Program-made: the position numbers and the translations under genes
Shown: one piece after another, positions 34,941-43,961 of the stretch
How positions within the stretch are numbered: the stretch's first letter is position 1
How the letters are laid out: each line of letters begins with the position of its first letter
NCBI GenBank assembly: GCA_038239345.1
Contig: JBBSEX010000016.1
Location: 62,001 to 126,000 of the forward strand
Length of the DNA stretch: 64,000 nt
Origin: JBBSEX01 sp038239345
GTDB taxonomy: Bacteria; Acidobacteriota; Terriglobia; Bryobacterales; Bryobacteraceae
Direction: 5' to 3'
Notes under the pieces: generated by a model
The model's database searches: none
What the model saw: the letters and a program-made list of their open reading frames with translations, nothing else
What the model was told of the DNA's origin: nothing

Positions 34941-35420
34941 CTATTTGAACTTTGACTTCACGAACTGCATGAAGCGGAAATGTCGTCCGGGACATTCAGG
35001 CCACGGAGCGAAGCCAATGATGTTTGTATTACTGACGACGAAGAGCGGAACCGGGCCCGCTTTCGGAAATTTGACGTCCACCACGACACCGGCGCCACAG
35101 GCATCGCTATCATCGATACTCGCGCCGCTGACATCGGCGTGCGGACTTTGCGGGCCCCAATCCTCAATGAACTTCGGATAAGCGTAATCGCGGCAAGGCG
35201 TGTCCGAAGTGCAGCCCCACGTTCGATAAGCATCGGGATAATTCTGGCTCCGCAGTAAATCCAGGAAGTGATTGACAGCGCTCTCCTGGCGGAAATTGCG
35301 AAAGCTCAAGTAAATTACCGAGCCAAGAATCAGCGCCGCGACGGTACCAAGCACCAGCCACTTGATTCGCTTCTCGCGCTGCTCCTCGCCGGCCCCGTAC
35401 CCTTCCAGATATCCCGGCAT
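34941..35420 (-). CDS. single-pass membrane protein of unknown function
   Basis: This 159-residue protein has a short charged cytoplasmic N-terminus, one membrane helix (WLVLGTVAALILGSVIYLSF, about residues 21-40) and a periplasmic domain of about 115 residues. The domain holds four cysteines (two in GCTSDTPC, then one each in DACGAG and PECPGRHF) that could form disulfides. Its start, HFLDLLRSQNYPDAYRTWGC, resembles short NTF2-like or DUF4864-type 'growth of a residue pair' folds, but no family was firmly recognised. It lies 6 bp after the Skp gene and 21 bp before the amidase gene. Confidence 0.7.
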   Translation of the reverse strand: MPGYLEGYGAGEEQREKRIKWLVLGTVAALILGSVIYLSFRNFRQESAVNHFLDLLRSQNYPDAYRTWGCTSDTPCRDYAYPKFIEDWGPQSPHADVSGASIDDSDACGAGVVVDVKFPKAGPVPLFVVSNTNIIGFAPWPECPGRHFRFMQFVKSKFK

Positions 35421-35426
35421 CGAATG

Positions 35427-35945
35427 TTACTTGACGGGGAACGTCTTGTCGTAGGCGACTACAGCATCGTTTGTGAGTTCGAGCGCCGCTTTATAAAAGA
35501 CCGTAGTCGTCACGTCGACAACCACGTCCAGCCCTTTCTCGTCGGCCAGCTTTTTCACGACATCGGTCATGCGCTGCCCGGCCCGCTGCAGAATTTCGTT
35601 ACGTTCACGCTCCACGTCCGCTCGAAGATCTTCTTCCTTGCGGGTCATTTCCCGTTGCTTGCGTTGACCCGTGGCCGTAACGTCCTGCTGATCAGCGGGT
35701 GAAAGTCCCGGCTTTTGCAGTTTGGCCTGGAGCTCTTGCAGTTCCCGTTGCAGGTTCTCCAGGTCCGTCGTGCGCGGCTTGAATCGCGCTTCCAACTCCC
35801 CCTGGGCCTTCTTGATCTCGGCCGTTTCAATCAGCGCCCGCTGGATATTGATAACGCCGATCTTGGACTGCGCCGAAACTCCACTTACCGACACAATGGC
35901 AGCCGCGCAAATAAGCACAACGCGAACACAATACTGACGAAACAT
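35427..35945 (-). CDS. Skp/OmpH-family periplasmic chaperone (copy 1)
   Basis: This 172-residue protein has a signal peptide (VVLICAAAIVSVSGVSA) and the family start KIGVINIQRALIETAEIKKA. A long coiled-coil arm (about residues 50-125, many Glu/Gln/Arg heptads) follows, then the C-terminal beta/alpha cap KLADEKGLDVVVDVTTTVFY. Skp trimers carry unfolded outer-membrane proteins through the periplasm to BamA. AAGGAG is present 9 bp before the ATG. A second paralogue lies next to bamA at 49770, so this copy stands apart from the classical skp locus. It is 60 bp downstream of groES on the same strand. Confidence 0.88.
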   Translation of the reverse strand: MFRQYCVRVVLICAAAIVSVSGVSAQSKIGVINIQRALIETAEIKKAQGELEARFKPRTTDLENLQRELQELQAKLQKPGLSPADQQDVTATGQRKQREMTRKEEDLRADVERERNEILQRAGQRMTDVVKKLADEKGLDVVVDVTTTVFYKAALELTNDAVVAYDKTFPVK

Positions 35946-36005
35946 TTGTAAAGACTCCTTAAATTCCGATGTTTCTAAGTTTACCGCAGAGCGCGGGAGG
36001 CGGTG

Positions 36006-36293
36006 TTATGCCAGGACGCCGAGAATCTCGTCTTCGCGAAGAATCAGGTATTCCTCACCATCGACTTTAATTTCGGAACCGGAATACTTTCCGAATAAAA
36101 TGCGATCGCCGGGCTTAACATCCATTGAGGCGCGTTTGCCATCCTCTTGGAGCTTGCCGCTGCCGATGGCGATTACTTCGCCCTGATGCGGCTTCTCTTT
36201 GGCTGAATCGGGGATGATGATTCCGCCGCGAGCAGTTTCTTGCTCTTCCACGCGACGGATCAAAACGCGGTCATGGAGCGGACGTAGGTTCAT
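36006..36293 (-). CDS. groES: co-chaperonin GroES
   Basis: This 95-residue GroES forms the heptameric lid of GroEL. Typical stretches are MNLRPLHDRVLIRRVEEQE, ARGGIIIPDSAKEKPHQGEV (the mobile loop region), KPGDRILFGKYSGSEIKVDG and LILREDEILGVL. The start at 36293 is fixed by AAGGAGA at 36301-36307, 7 bp upstream; a longer frame to 36350 has 19 non-GroES residues. No groEL follows: the next gene is a Skp homologue. No CIRCE element was seen upstream, so HrcA control is not supported. Confidence 0.95.
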   Translation of the reverse strand: MNLRPLHDRVLIRRVEEQETARGGIIIPDSAKEKPHQGEVIAIGSGKLQEDGKRASMDVKPGDRILFGKYSGSEIKVDGEEYLILREDEILGVLA

Positions 36294-36402
36294 AACTGAG
36301 TCTCCTTCAGGCGACGGTAAATCCGGGATTGAAGACGGAGGCGAAAGCATGGGGCCGCGTCGAAATTCAGTATAGCTAAAAGTGAGATCCAGGTCCCGCC
36401 GT

Positions 36403-36411
36403 TGGTATACT
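36403..36411 (+). promoter_or_regulatory. candidate extended -10 for glnE
   Basis: TG-G-TATACT lies between the divergent groES and glnE genes. If used, transcription would start near 36418, which is downstream of the GTG at 36413 and would favour the in-frame ATG at 36446 as the glnE start. No good -35 is present. Confidence 0.3.
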
Positions 36412-36412
36412 C

Positions 36413-39379
36413 GTGGATACTACGACCAAGTCCGTCGTCTCGTTCATGGAGCATCTGCTCATAGCCGTCCCCTTCCGCGATCCCGCGCGTTCGCGGCAAG
36501 AGATAAGCCATCTAACGAAGTATCTATCGCCCGGGGTTTCGGCGCGCGCCGAACGCCTGCTGGCAGCCTCGCCCGATCCCGATGCAACCGTCGCCGGTCT
36601 GGCTAGCTTGGAGCAGCGGCAACCGGCGGCTTTCCAGCGCCTGGTCAACTCGACGGCTGGATTGAAGTACATGGTCACGGTTTTTTCGCATAGCCGCTTC
36701 CTATCCGGTGAACTACTGCAGCACCCTGAATGGCTGGAGCAGTTGCTAAGTTCCGGAAGCCTGCACCGGATGCTGTCCCGTGAGGATTATCGCTATCGTC
36801 TGGAACGCTTCATTCAGGGTGGCGGCGCACCCGACCCGCTAGTTCTAGCCCAGTTCCGCCGTCAACAGATTCTGCGCATCTTACTACGCGATGTCTTAGC
36901 TTTTTCCACCTTGCCGGAGACGACGGAAGAACTTTCGAACCTTGCCGACATCATTCTGGAAATCGCTTATCAGCGCATCGCGAAGGATCTGGAAAGCAGG
37001 CATGGCAAGCCTCTGGACGTGGATGCCGCGGGCAAAATAGTGGACTGCGGGTTCGCCGTCATCGCCCTAGGGAAACTTGGGGGCGCGGAGCTGAACTACA
37101 GTTCCGACATCGATCTGATGTTCATCTATCGCGGTAATGGCCAGACCACTGGGCCAAGCCCCATTTCCAATAAAGAGTTTTACAAGAAGGTCGCAAATCA
37201 GCTCACGGATCTATTGTCGATCTATACGGCGGAAGGGCTGTGTTACCGGGTGGACTTGCGGTTGCGTCCCGATGGGCGTTTGGGCGAGGTTTGCCTGTCG
37301 CTGGATGGAACGAAGGCTTATTACCAGAAGCGGGCTCGCGATTGGGAACTGCAGATGCTAATCAAGGCCCGCGTGGCCGCGGGTGACCAACAGCTTGGTC
37401 GTGAATTTCTGGATAGCGTGGAACCTTTGATCTATTCGACGACTCTCGATTTTTCGGCAGTCGAAGTCATGTCGGCCACGCGCGAACGGATCAACGAAAA
37501 GATGGCCGAGAAGCTGGCTGCCAAGCGCGGTGGCAGCATCGGGTTCGACGTGAAACTAGCCCGCGGCGGCATTCGCGATATCGAGTTCCTGGTGCAGTGC
37601 CTGCAACGCCTGCATGGTGGCCGCGTCCCCTGGGTACGGCATGGAGGCACCCTGCTGGCCTTGTCGCGATTGCTGGATAAAGATCTGCTTTCCGAGAGTG
37701 AATACGGGCGGCTGGCCTCGGCTTATCAGTTTTTGCGCAACTTGGAACACCGCCTCCAGTATGACGAAGACCGGCAGACCCACACTCTTCCAGTAGACCC
37801 GCATCAGATGACCTTGCTAGCGCGGCGGATGCCTTCGACAATTGCCCTGGAGCCGTCGCGGGAAGGATTATTTCGTCAGCTGAATGCCCATCTGGAAGAA
37901 GTGATGGAGATTTACGATCGGGTGATTCACTCGCAAAAACCGCTGTATTACGGCCCCGCGACAATGTCCGCGAGCGCCTCGCGTTATGAAGCGGCGGCCA
38001 TCCCCGAATATGCCGACGATGCTCAGCCCCTTACAGCGCTAACGCCGGCGCCCTCCAGCAACTTAACCCGTTTTCTGGATCAGAAGGCTCCCGCACTAGC
38101 CGCGGTTCTTGCCGCCAGCGGACTGCGTCGGGGCTTCCGCTCCTTTGAGCATTTCCTGGAGCGTGTGTTCGCGGTTCCGGAACTCTTAAATAAACTGAAT
38201 AGCGATCCGCTGCTCGCCGCCAATACGATTGACGTCTTCGAACACAGCCCGTTCTTCGCCGAGCAACTAATTCGCTGGCCGGAAATGATTGAGGAGCTGC
38301 ATCAGGCTTCGGTCGATTGCACGGCGGAAGCGGCCGAGTTGGCCAACGCAGGCGACTTGCGGCGCTTCTTCCGTCGCGAGATGCTGCGCATTCAGAGTGA
38401 GAGTATTTGCCTCCGGGCGCCGATCTTTGAGACCTTATCGCGCACCTCGGCGCTGGCCGATGCCGTCATCGGCGCGGCGTACCGTCTGGCCGTCGGGCAA
38501 ACGGTGGAACAGCACCCGCCCGCGGGACCGGATTATCAGCCGCAGGATCAGATGATGGTGATCGCTCTGGGCCGCCTTGGGATGCGCGAATTCGATCTCG
38601 CCTCCGATGCCGATCTGATATTCGTTCTGCCCGACAGAGAAAGCGCGGAGCTGTCTTTCTGGACCCACGCCGCAGAACGCATCGTCGATCTGATTACCGC
38701 CTACACGGGTGAAGGTACACTGTTCGCCGTAGATACCAGGCTTCGTCCAAACGGCCGCGAAGGCGCGCTGGTCCAGTCCGAAGAAAGCTACAAGGAGTAC
38801 TTCGCAAGCAAGGCCGAAGCATGGGAAGGCATCAGCTACATGAAGGCCCGCGCGGTGGCGGGCGATGCCGAACACTCCACGGAGTTCCTGAATAAGCTGC
38901 AGGAAGTGGACTGGCGTCATTATGGACAGAGTGGCCGATCGAAGAAAGATCTTCGCCAGATGCGCATCCGGCTCGAAAAGGAGCAGGGTTCGTCGAATCC
39001 TTTGAAGGGCGGACGCGGCGGCTATTACGATATCGATTTCAGCCTGATGTATCTCCGCCTGAAGAGCGCCGGGATCTTCTTCAAGGTCCTGAACACACCC
39101 CAGCGGATCGACATCATTGAGAAGATGGGGCATCTGGATCGCGCCGACGCCGAGTTTCTGCAGGACGCCGCGACGTTTTATCGGGCAGTTGATCATGGGC
39201 TGCGCTTACTGTCGGGGCACGCGGAAGGAAAGCTGCCGAATTCTGATTCGCAGCTGGAAACGCTAACTGAACTTGTTGCGCGCTGGACTCCCGACCGCCG
39301 CGACACACAGCCGCTAAAGACCGAACTTGCGGCGATTCAAGTGCGAACCCGGGAGTTGTTCGACCGGCTGTTTGGGTAG
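36413..39379 (+). CDS. glnE: bifunctional glutamine synthetase adenylyltransferase/deadenylylase
   Basis: GlnE attaches AMP to, and removes it from, glutamine synthetase in response to PII and glutamine, tuning nitrogen assimilation. The 988-residue protein has two nucleotidyltransferase domains separated by helical regions, as in the family. The deadenylylase half has LGGAELNYSSDIDLMFIY with D232 and D234, and the adenylylase half has FDLASDADLIFVL with D732 and D734. GRGGYYDIDF and ARGGIRDIEFLVQCLQ are the matching downstream motifs. Both active sites look intact. The start is uncertain: GTG at 36413 gives the longest form, but ATG at 36446 (MEHLLIAVPF) fits the candidate promoter better. 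Neither has a strong ribosome-binding site. Glutamine synthetase is not in the window. Confidence 0.95.
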   Translation: MDTTTKSVVSFMEHLLIAVPFRDPARSRQEISHLTKYLSPGVSARAERLLAASPDPDATVAGLASLEQRQPAAFQRLVNSTAGLKYMVTVFSHSRFLSGELLQHPEWLEQLLSSGSLHRMLSREDYRYRLERFIQGGGAPDPLVLAQFRRQQILRILLRDVLAFSTLPETTEELSNLADIILEIAYQRIAKDLESRHGKPLDVDAAGKIVDCGFAVIALGKLGGAELNYSSDIDLMFIYRGNGQTTGPSPISNKEFYKKVANQLTDLLSIYTAEGLCYRVDLRLRPDGRLGEVCLSLDGTKAYYQKRARDWELQMLIKARVAAGDQQLGREFLDSVEPLIYSTTLDFSAVEVMSATRERINEKMAEKLAAKRGGSIGFDVKLARGGIRDIEFLVQCLQRLHGGRVPWVRHGGTLLALSRLLDKDLLSESEYGRLASAYQFLRNLEHRLQYDEDRQTHTLPVDPHQMTLLARRMPSTIALEPSREGLFRQLNAHLEEVMEIYDRVIHSQKPLYYGPATMSASASRYEAAAIPEYADDAQPLTALTPAPSSNLTRFLDQKAPALAAVLAASGLRRGFRSFEHFLERVFAVPELLNKLNSDPLLAANTIDVFEHSPFFAEQLIRWPEMIEELHQASVDCTAEAAELANAGDLRRFFRREMLRIQSESICLRAPIFETLSRTSALADAVIGAAYRLAVGQTVEQHPPAGPDYQPQDQMMVIALGRLGMREFDLASDADLIFVLPDRESAELSFWTHAAERIVDLITAYTGEGTLFAVDTRLRPNGREGALVQSEESYKEYFASKAEAWEGISYMKARAVAGDAEHSTEFLNKLQEVDWRHYGQSGRSKKDLRQMRIRLEKEQGSSNPLKGGRGGYYDIDFSLMYLRLKSAGIFFKVLNTPQRIDIIEKMGHLDRADAEFLQDAATFYRAVDHGLRLLSGHAEGKLPNSDSQLETLTELVARWTPDRRDTQPLKTELAAIQVRTRELFDRLFG

Positions 39380-39459
39380 TGCGAAGTAGCGTAATATATA
39401 TAGAATCATGCCCTCCCTGTCCTGAGGCTACGAGGTCTGTCCGTTTGCAGGGAGCATCC

Positions 39460-40389
39460 ATGAAACAAGCAAAAATCGCCCTCGCCTTCTTAGCGATCTA
39501 TTTGATCTGGGGCTCCACCTTCCTCGCCACACGTTTCGCCGTCCAAACCATCCCGCCCTTTTACGTTTCCGGAACACGGTTCTTCCTGGCTGGGGTGATC
39601 TTGTTTTTGATTGGCTGGATCCGGTCCCGGGAACGCATCACGCTACCGATGTGGCTTTCCGCGGCAGGCTTGGGATCGCTGTTCTTTCTAATTTGTCATG
39701 GTGGGGTTAGTTGGTCCGCGCGGCATATTCCATCGGGAATCAGTGCCCTGCTGATGTCGTCTATTGCGATTTGGACGGCCATTCTGGAGCTCGCCATGCG
39801 CACCCAGACCCGGCCCGGGAAACGAACCATTGCCTGTCTTCTGGTCGGTCTGGCCGGTGTTGCCGTGCTGGTAATTAAACCCGAAGTGCTGGAGGGCAGT
39901 AAGTTTGGTTCCATCGGGACGGTGGTGGTTCTATGCGGGGCGTTCTCTTGGGCCTTGGGTACGGTTCTGTCGCGCCGCGTTCCCCTGCCGCGGTCCATCG
40001 TGCTCAGCTCAGGGATGCAGATGATGTGCGGTGGCGGGTTCCTGCTGCTTCTTGGCCAAGTCAGCGGGCAAGGTGCAACGTTCCAATTGGCGGCGGTATC
40101 GCGGTCTTCCTTTCTTGCCATGCTGTTCCTCACATTAATCGGATCGCTGGTTGGCTTTACCTGTTATGTTTGGCTGCTGAGCGTTTGTCCACCCACGCAC
40201 GTGGCGACCTACGCTTACGTGAATCCACTCGTAGCTGTCTTTCTCGGCTGGGCTATAGCCGGCGAGCAATTGGCTCTACCATCGCTCATCGCCAGCGTGA
40301 TCATAATCGGCGCGGTGGCAATCGTGGTTACGTCGCGCGGGCGGGTTGCTCCAATTGGGCCCCCGATGCCCGCCGGCGAACTCGCCTGA
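39460..40389 (+). CDS. EamA/DMT-family membrane transporter
   Basis: This 309-residue drug/metabolite-type transporter has ten hydrophobic helices in two EamA repeats. It starts IALAFLAIYLIWGSTFLATR and its second repeat has FGSIGTVVVLCGAFSWALGT. AYVNPLVAVFLGWAIAGEQL near the C-terminus is the typical end of the second repeat (related to YedA/RhaT-like exporters). The ATG at 39460 has GGGAG about 6 bp upstream; a GTG frame from 39379 overlaps the glnE stop and adds 27 non-membrane residues. Substrates of this family range from amino acids to drugs and cannot be assigned. Confidence 0.9.
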   Translation: MKQAKIALAFLAIYLIWGSTFLATRFAVQTIPPFYVSGTRFFLAGVILFLIGWIRSRERITLPMWLSAAGLGSLFFLICHGGVSWSARHIPSGISALLMSSIAIWTAILELAMRTQTRPGKRTIACLLVGLAGVAVLVIKPEVLEGSKFGSIGTVVVLCGAFSWALGTVLSRRVPLPRSIVLSSGMQMMCGGGFLLLLGQVSGQGATFQLAAVSRSSFLAMLFLTLIGSLVGFTCYVWLLSVCPPTHVATYAYVNPLVAVFLGWAIAGEQLALPSLIASVIIIGAVAIVVTSRGRVAPIGPPMPAGELA

Positions 40390-40472
40390 CAGTATCTTCG
40401 GCCGAGTCTAATCCTTTTCCTGGTTAGCAACATCCAACCCTGTGAAAAAGAATTCGCGGAAAGAAGGACACG

Positions 40473-41093
40473 ATGCCGAACAAATTCGCCGAACTGGCAT
40501 TTACCAAGGCCAGCAAAGAACTGCAAACCAAACTGGGGAGCCGCGGGGCCTACGAGCGAGTCGAACGATCCGGCAGAACGCAGGATCGATTGGGTGAGCC
40601 GGAACAGGATTTCATTGCATCCCGCGATAGCTTCTACATGGCCACTGTCAGCGAGAGCGGATGGCCTTATGTGCAGTTTCGCGGCGGCGACGTAGGATTT
40701 CTGAAGGTGGTGGACAATCAGACGATCCGCTTTCCTGACTTTCGCGGAAATCGCCAGTACATCAGCGCGGGAAATCTATCGGGCAACGACCGTATCTCTT
40801 TGATCCTGATGGACTACCCTAATCAGACTCGCCTAAAAATTCTGGGGCACGTCGAAGTGCTGGAAGAGCCGACCCGACAGCAGCTCAAAGATTTGTTAGG
40901 TGCTGGAAAACAAGAGTCTTTGGTTGAGCGAGTGATAACTATCCATGTCGAAGCCTACGATTGGAATTGCCCCCAGCACATCACTCCCCGCTTTACGGAA
41001 GCGGAAATCAAGGCCATGGTTCAGCCGCTTCTGGATCGCATAAAATTGCTGGAAGAAGAGAACGCCCGTCTCACCCCAGCGAAAAAATCTTGA
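40473..41093 (+). CDS. pyridoxamine 5'-phosphate oxidase-like FMN-binding protein
   Basis: This 206-residue cytoplasmic protein has the split-barrel flavin-binding fold: FIASRDSFYMATVSESGWPY, then VQFRGGDVGFLKVVD, FPDFRGNRQYISAGNLSGND and RLKILGHVEVLE. This subgroup (general-stress or COG3576-like) usually binds FMN and acts as a flavin reductase of unknown substrate, not in vitamin B6 synthesis. A short C-terminal coiled segment (LLDRIKLLEEENARL) may aid dimerisation. GAAGGA lies 6 bp before the ATG. Confidence 0.87.
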   Translation: MPNKFAELAFTKASKELQTKLGSRGAYERVERSGRTQDRLGEPEQDFIASRDSFYMATVSESGWPYVQFRGGDVGFLKVVDNQTIRFPDFRGNRQYISAGNLSGNDRISLILMDYPNQTRLKILGHVEVLEEPTRQQLKDLLGAGKQESLVERVITIHVEAYDWNCPQHITPRFTEAEIKAMVQPLLDRIKLLEEENARLTPAKKS

Positions 41094-41169
41094 GATACAG
41101 GTTGTGGGCGGCTCGTGAAGTTTGCGGTACACTTGGATTTATCACGTTATTTAAGGCCTACACGCAGCA

Positions 41170-41880
41170 ATGGAAAGACTTACCCGTAAAGAACTTAAAG
41201 AAGAAATCGTTCCCCAGCAACAGCTGAAACATGGCGTCGAGTATCTTGGTGAACATCGCCGCCAAGCAGTAATGTATGGCGGGATCGCGATTGGCCTGGC
41301 GGTAATTATCGCCTCCGTCGTCTGGTATCGGGGCACTCAACATGAGGCCCGGCAGCAGGAACTACATGCTGCGATGAAGATTTTAAGCGCTAACGTCGGC
41401 CCCAATGCCAGCAGTGATTCCGTGATGTTCTTTCCGTCCAACGGCGAGAAGGAAGTGGCGGTCAAGAACGCGTTTACGAACATCGTTAGTAAACACTCCG
41501 GCACCGACGAAGCAACTATCGCCCGATATTTCCTGGCTACCAGTGCCGCGGATAATGGCAACCTGGCGGAAGCCGAGAAGGACTTCAAAGAGGTATCGGA
41601 AGGCGGCGAGGCAAACTATGGATCTTTGGCGAAGCTCGCTTTGGCCCAGATCTACGCGTCCCAGGGCAAGGTAGCCGACGGCGAAAAACTTCTCCGCTCC
41701 GTCATGGATAAACCGACGATATTTGTTTCAAAGGACGAGGCCACCATCGCTCTTGCCCGCTTGTTGTCGGCAACCAATCCGTCTGAAGCGCGCAAACTGC
41801 TGGAACCCCTGAAGACGGCTCGATCCGCCATCAGCCGCGCCGCATTGACCGCGCTGTCCGAAGTTCCGCAGTCCAGGTAA
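41170..41880 (+). CDS. membrane-anchored TPR protein, YfgM-like
   Basis: This 236-residue protein has an N-terminal cytoplasmic segment, one membrane helix (about residues 34-52, AVMYGGIAIGLAVIIASVVW) and a periplasmic part made of helical TPR-like repeats. Two are clear: ATIARYFLATSAADNGNLAE and GSLAKLALAQIYASQGKVAD. YfgM-type proteins associate with the Sec translocon and periplasmic chaperones, so a role in protein quality control is plausible. The resemblance is structural rather than strong in sequence. It lies 12 bp upstream of dgt. Confidence 0.78.
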   Translation: MERLTRKELKEEIVPQQQLKHGVEYLGEHRRQAVMYGGIAIGLAVIIASVVWYRGTQHEARQQELHAAMKILSANVGPNASSDSVMFFPSNGEKEVAVKNAFTNIVSKHSGTDEATIARYFLATSAADNGNLAEAEKDFKEVSEGGEANYGSLAKLALAQIYASQGKVADGEKLLRSVMDKPTIFVSKDEATIALARLLSATNPSEARKLLEPLKTARSAISRAALTALSEVPQSR

Positions 41881-41892
41881 GGCCGGACTGCT

Positions 41893-43011
41893 TTGGGCGC
41901 GCTGCGTCACCTCCGTTTTCCAGTGGAACGCGACCTGCGCCGCCGCTACCCGGAACTTCCCCATCCATACCGGACCGATTTTCAACGGGATCGCGACCGG
42001 GTGATTCACTCCCATGCCTTTCGCCGCCTGGAAGATAAAACCCAAGTCTTCACAACAGGCGTGTCCGATCACTTCCGGACCCGTCTTACTCATACACTGG
42101 AAGTAACTCAAATTGCCCGGACCGTTGCGTCCGTACTCGAATTGAATTCCGACTTTACAGAGGTGCTGGCGCTGGCCCACGACGTTGGTCATCCGCCCTT
42201 CGCCCATGCCGGTGAAGATGAGTTGCGCCGCCAGATGCAGGCCTTCGGAGATAACTTCGATCACAATCTGCACGCCTTGCGAATCGTGGAGCGTTTTGAG
42301 CATCGCTATGCGCGATTTCCCGGGCTGAACCTGACCTTCGAAGTCCGCGAGGGAATGGTGAAGCACTCGCACGATTTCGACCCTGGCGATAATCCGGTCC
42401 TGGACGAGTTTTTACCCGGCTTGCGGCCGCCACTTGAAGCGCAGTTGATCGACGTCTGCGATGAAGTAGCATACAACAGCGCCGATCTGGACGATGCTCA
42501 CGCCGCAGGATTTATTTCGATGGACCAGATGCGCGAGGGCGTGCCGCTCTTCGCCAATTTATACGAAGAAATCGAGATGCAGTTCCCGGGTGCAACCGAG
42601 CAGGAACAGTTCTGTGAGATCCAGCGCGCCTTGATCAACACGTTTGTCACGGGGCTGATCGCTGGTACGGCCAAGGCAGCGGTGGACGCCAACGTGATGA
42701 ACGTCGACGACGTTCGCAAGCATTCCTCGCGGCTGGCCGCGTTCGACCCCACGATACAGGGCGCGAACCTGCAGATCAAACAACTGTTGCGGAAGCGTGT
42801 CTATGAATCACCAGCGGTGGTGGCGGAGCGCGGCCGCTCCATGCGGGATATCGGGCAGTTGTTCCAGTTCTTTCTGGCCGATCCCACAAAGTTACCGGCG
42901 AACTATCAGGAAGCCGCGGAAGCCCAACCCCTGCATCGAGTGATCTGCGATTACATCGCCGGCATGACGGATGGCTTCTTTCGAAGAACGTATCGCGGTT
43001 TGATAGGGTAG
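41893..43011 (+). CDS. dgt: dGTP triphosphohydrolase-like HD protein
   Basis: This 372-residue HD-domain enzyme splits dNTPs (classically dGTP) into nucleoside and triphosphate and so helps balance the dNTP pool. Motifs are RTDFQRDRDRVIHSHAFRRL with LEDKTQVF, RLTHTLEVTQIA where H67 is the first metal ligand, and LALAHDVGHPPFAHAGEDEL with H96-D97 as the HD pair. DEVAYNSADLDDA supplies the last Asp. It belongs to the shorter, Dgt-like subgroup. The listed start is TTG; alternatives close by cannot be excluded, because no clear ribosome-binding site is seen. Confidence 0.93.
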   Translation: MGALRHLRFPVERDLRRRYPELPHPYRTDFQRDRDRVIHSHAFRRLEDKTQVFTTGVSDHFRTRLTHTLEVTQIARTVASVLELNSDFTEVLALAHDVGHPPFAHAGEDELRRQMQAFGDNFDHNLHALRIVERFEHRYARFPGLNLTFEVREGMVKHSHDFDPGDNPVLDEFLPGLRPPLEAQLIDVCDEVAYNSADLDDAHAAGFISMDQMREGVPLFANLYEEIEMQFPGATEQEQFCEIQRALINTFVTGLIAGTAKAAVDANVMNVDDVRKHSSRLAAFDPTIQGANLQIKQLLRKRVYESPAVVAERGRSMRDIGQLFQFFLADPTKLPANYQEAAEAQPLHRVICDYIAGMTDGFFRRTYRGLIG

Positions 43012-43015
43012 CTAC

Positions 43016-43957
43016 ATGATCACGCGCGTAGTTCTGTTATTGCTTGCGGGCCTGGGGCTGGCGGTAGCGCAGGTGAAGTTTACTCATCTTCCGCAGAGCC
43101 TGCAAGTAGAGATCGACGGCAAGCCTTTCACCGAGTTTTATTTTGCCGGGCCCGCGACTACCAAGCCTTATTTGCATCCACTCCGGTCTGCTTCGGGCAT
43201 ACGCATCACGCGTCTCTTCCCAATGGAGGCGGTGGCCGGAGAACCGCAGGATCACTTGCATCACCGCGGCTTGTGGTTCTCGCACGGCGATGTAAATGGG
43301 ATCGATTTTTGGGCCAATGAATCGTCGTACGCTGCTCCGAAACAAACGAACCTTGGCAGAATCGTGATGAAGAAGATCGTCAGTCTACAGGGTGGCGAGA
43401 AGTCAGGCGCGGCAGAAATAATCTTCGATTGGGAAGGTCCAGCGCACAAAGTGTTACTCACCGAAGACCGAACGATGACGTTCTATGCGGGCCCGGCAAT
43501 GCGTACGATCGATTTCGATATTCGCCTTACGGCAAGAGAAGCGATCAAGTTCGGGGATACCAAGGAGGGCTCATTCGCGATGCGCCTGCGGCCCGAATTC
43601 GACGACAAGCATGGCGGCCAGGTGCGCAACGCCGAAGGCGGGGAGGGCGAAAAAAAGATCTGGGGTAAACGCTCCAATTGGGTGGATTACAGCGCAGAGG
43701 TGGAGGGAGAAAAGCTGTCGGTAGCGATCTTCGATCATCCGCAGAATCCCAATCATCCGACCCGCTGGCACGCTCGCGGCTATGCCTTGTTCGCGGCGAA
43801 TCCGTTTGGTCTGGTGGATTTCGAAAAGGGCACCACTGAAAAGGGCGGGCTCACGGTAGATGCCGGGAAGGACATTCACTTTCGCTACAGGGTGGTGATT
43901 TTTACGCCCGGCGTCGACATTGCCAAGATGTATAGCGATTACACCAGCGGGAAGTAA
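43016..43957 (+). CDS. exported DUF6807 ('PmoA family') protein
   Basis: This 313-residue protein has a signal peptide (VVLLLLAGLGLAVAQ) and belongs to the family often labelled 'methane oxygenase PmoA'. Visible motifs are EIDGKPFTEFYFAGPATTKP, HLHHRGLWFSHGDVNGIDFW and a C-terminal NPNHPTRWHARGYALFAANP. The clustered histidines could bind a metal. The label is misleading: it is a soluble, beta-rich exported protein, not the membrane PmoA subunit, and the family is abundant in Planctomycetes and Acidobacteriota, often with sugar metabolism. The start lies 4 bp after the dgt stop. Function is unknown. Confidence 0.82.
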   Translation: MITRVVLLLLAGLGLAVAQVKFTHLPQSLQVEIDGKPFTEFYFAGPATTKPYLHPLRSASGIRITRLFPMEAVAGEPQDHLHHRGLWFSHGDVNGIDFWANESSYAAPKQTNLGRIVMKKIVSLQGGEKSGAAEIIFDWEGPAHKVLLTEDRTMTFYAGPAMRTIDFDIRLTAREAIKFGDTKEGSFAMRLRPEFDDKHGGQVRNAEGGEGEKKIWGKRSNWVDYSAEVEGEKLSVAIFDHPQNPNHPTRWHARGYALFAANPFGLVDFEKGTTEKGGLTVDAGKDIHFRYRVVIFTPGVDIAKMYSDYTSGK

Positions 43958-43961
43958 CTGG

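Noticed and set aside
36294..36412. CIRCE element (HrcA operator) upstream of groES
   Set aside because: No GCACTC-N9-GAGTGC inverted repeat was found between groES and glnE.
43016..43957. Methane monooxygenase subunit PmoA
   Set aside because: The protein is a soluble exported beta-rich family (DUF6807) with no resemblance to the polytopic particulate methane monooxygenase; no pmoB/pmoC is near.
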